NCBI GenBank assembly: GCA_035308345.1
Contig: DATGGW010000092.1
Coordinates: forward strand, 1-5,719
Source of the DNA: CF-113 sp035308345
Lineage (GTDB): Bacteria > Chloroflexota > Ktedonobacteria > Ktedonobacterales > Ktedonobacteraceae
DNA: 5,719 nucleotides
Reading direction: 5' to 3'
The position numbers were made by a program, and so were the translations under genes. This document shows, piece after piece, positions 5,181 to 5,719 of this stretch (position 1 is its first letter; every line of letters begins with the position of its first letter). The notes beneath the pieces were generated by a model. It saw only the letters and a list, made by a program, of their open reading frames with translations. It ran no database searches and had not been told where the DNA came from.

Positions 5181-5719
5181 GTGCAAGAGGCTGTGGTGCC
5201 GGTACTTACCTCCTGGCAAAACTTTTATGTCATCATCGGCTCCTCTGCCGGGGCGCTGACCGGATTGATGTTCGTGGTGATCACCTTGATCGCGGGAACT
5301 CAGACGCGAAGGTCGAGTGAGCCGATTGCGGCTTTCAGCACGCCAAATGTCGTGCATTTTTGCGCCGCGCTCCTCATCGCCGCGCTTCTCTGCGCGCCCT
5401 GGCAGGTCCTCTGGAATGCTGGTTTGCTGCTCGGCCTCTGCGGCCTGGGGGGAATGACCTACGTCGCCATAGCAGCACGGCGTGTCCGCCGTCAGACTGC
5501 CTATACACCGGTGCTGGAAGACTGGTTGTGGCATACGGTCCTTCCGCTCGTCTCCTACACGGCACTCGTCGTCGCGGCGATTATGCTCCCAGGCACTCCT
5601 GCACTGGCGCTGTTCGTCATCGGCGGTGCTACGGTGCTGCTCCTGTTCATCGGTATCCACAATGCATGGGATAACGTTACCTACATTGTCGTCGAGCTAT
5701 CCGAGCCGGAGAACAAGAG
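5181..5719 (+). CDS. Uncharacterised multi-spanning membrane protein, C-terminus cut by window edge
   Basis: An open frame of 179 codons from a GTG start runs off the right edge without a stop. The product is strongly hydrophobic, with about five membrane segments (roughly residues 15-39, 55-72, 77-98, 117-136 and 139-160). Short polar connections include the basic ARRVRRQ at 99-105. The N-terminal part with WQNFYVIIGSSAGALTGLMF and the late IHNAWDNVTYIV (159-170) look to me like a recurrent small family of unknown function seen in soil bacteria; that is memory, not a search. Such proteins are usually a little under 200 residues, so probably only a few codons are missing. There is no catalytic motif, ligand-binding signature or signal-peptide cleavage site. 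The gene is divergent from the amine oxidase across a 189-bp spacer, and a functional link is not evident. The opposite-strand open frame here is highly charged, as expected of the antisense of a hydrophobic gene. Confidence 0.8.
   Translation, partial: MQEAVVPVLTSWQNFYVIIGSSAGALTGLMFVVITLIAGTQTRRSSEPIAAFSTPNVVHFCAALLIAALLCAPWQVLWNAGLLLGLCGLGGMTYVAIAARRVRRQTAYTPVLEDWLWHTVLPLVSYTALVVAAIMLPGTPALALFVIGGATVLLLFIGIHNAWDNVTYIVVELSEPENK

Noticed and set aside
5124..5660. 178-residue minus-strand open frame
   Set aside because: Its product is highly charged and low in complexity, with no recognisable domain. It lies opposite the hydrophobic GTG-started gene that has a strong ribosome-binding site, so it reads as an antisense shadow.

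Overview
The window holds four complete protein-coding genes and one gene cut by the right edge. They fall in two divergent blocks, with a short AT-rich repeat-bearing spacer near the middle. The DNA is bacterial and moderately GC-rich, with good Shine-Dalgarno sequences. The combination of a NarL/DesK-type two-component pair, a CPBP membrane protein, a soluble flavin amine oxidase and a small polytopic protein of unknown function would suit Chloroflexota, perhaps Ktedonobacteria. That placement is an impression from protein flavour only, since the window has no taxonomic marker such as rRNA.

Left block (12-2098, minus strand): a sensor histidine kinase and a LuxR/NarL-type response regulator form a two-gene operon whose stop and start codons overlap as ATGA. 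The kinase is almost all membrane in its N-terminal half, with no extracytoplasmic domain, which resembles DesK or LiaS intramembrane sensors. A possible sigma-A-type promoter for the operon lies at 2143-2172.

Divergent spacer (2099-2369, 271 bp): it contains that promoter and two small perfect dyads (2222-2243 and 2323-2345) that could be operators for the neighbouring genes. I see no gene in it.

Centre (2370-3332, plus strand): a CPBP (Abi/Rce1-like) integral membrane protein. It keeps the EExxxR motif and two later His residues but appears to lack the Asn of motif 3. It is divergent from the kinase operon, so it is a candidate target of that two-component system.

Spacer between convergent genes (3333-3572, 240 bp): a GC-rich hairpin, likely the CPBP terminator, is followed by three imperfect direct copies of GGGAAYRACTTWAWTT spaced 55 and 58 bp apart. 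The last copy forms one arm of a 51-nt near-perfect hairpin that ends 7 bp from the amine oxidase stop codon. This is the least explained structure in the window.

Right block: a flavin amine oxidase on the minus strand (3573-4991), then a 189-bp divergent spacer with two small dyads, then a GTG-initiated gene for an unknown multi-spanning membrane protein (5181 to the edge).

No tRNA, rRNA, CRISPR array, transposase or recombinase gene was seen.
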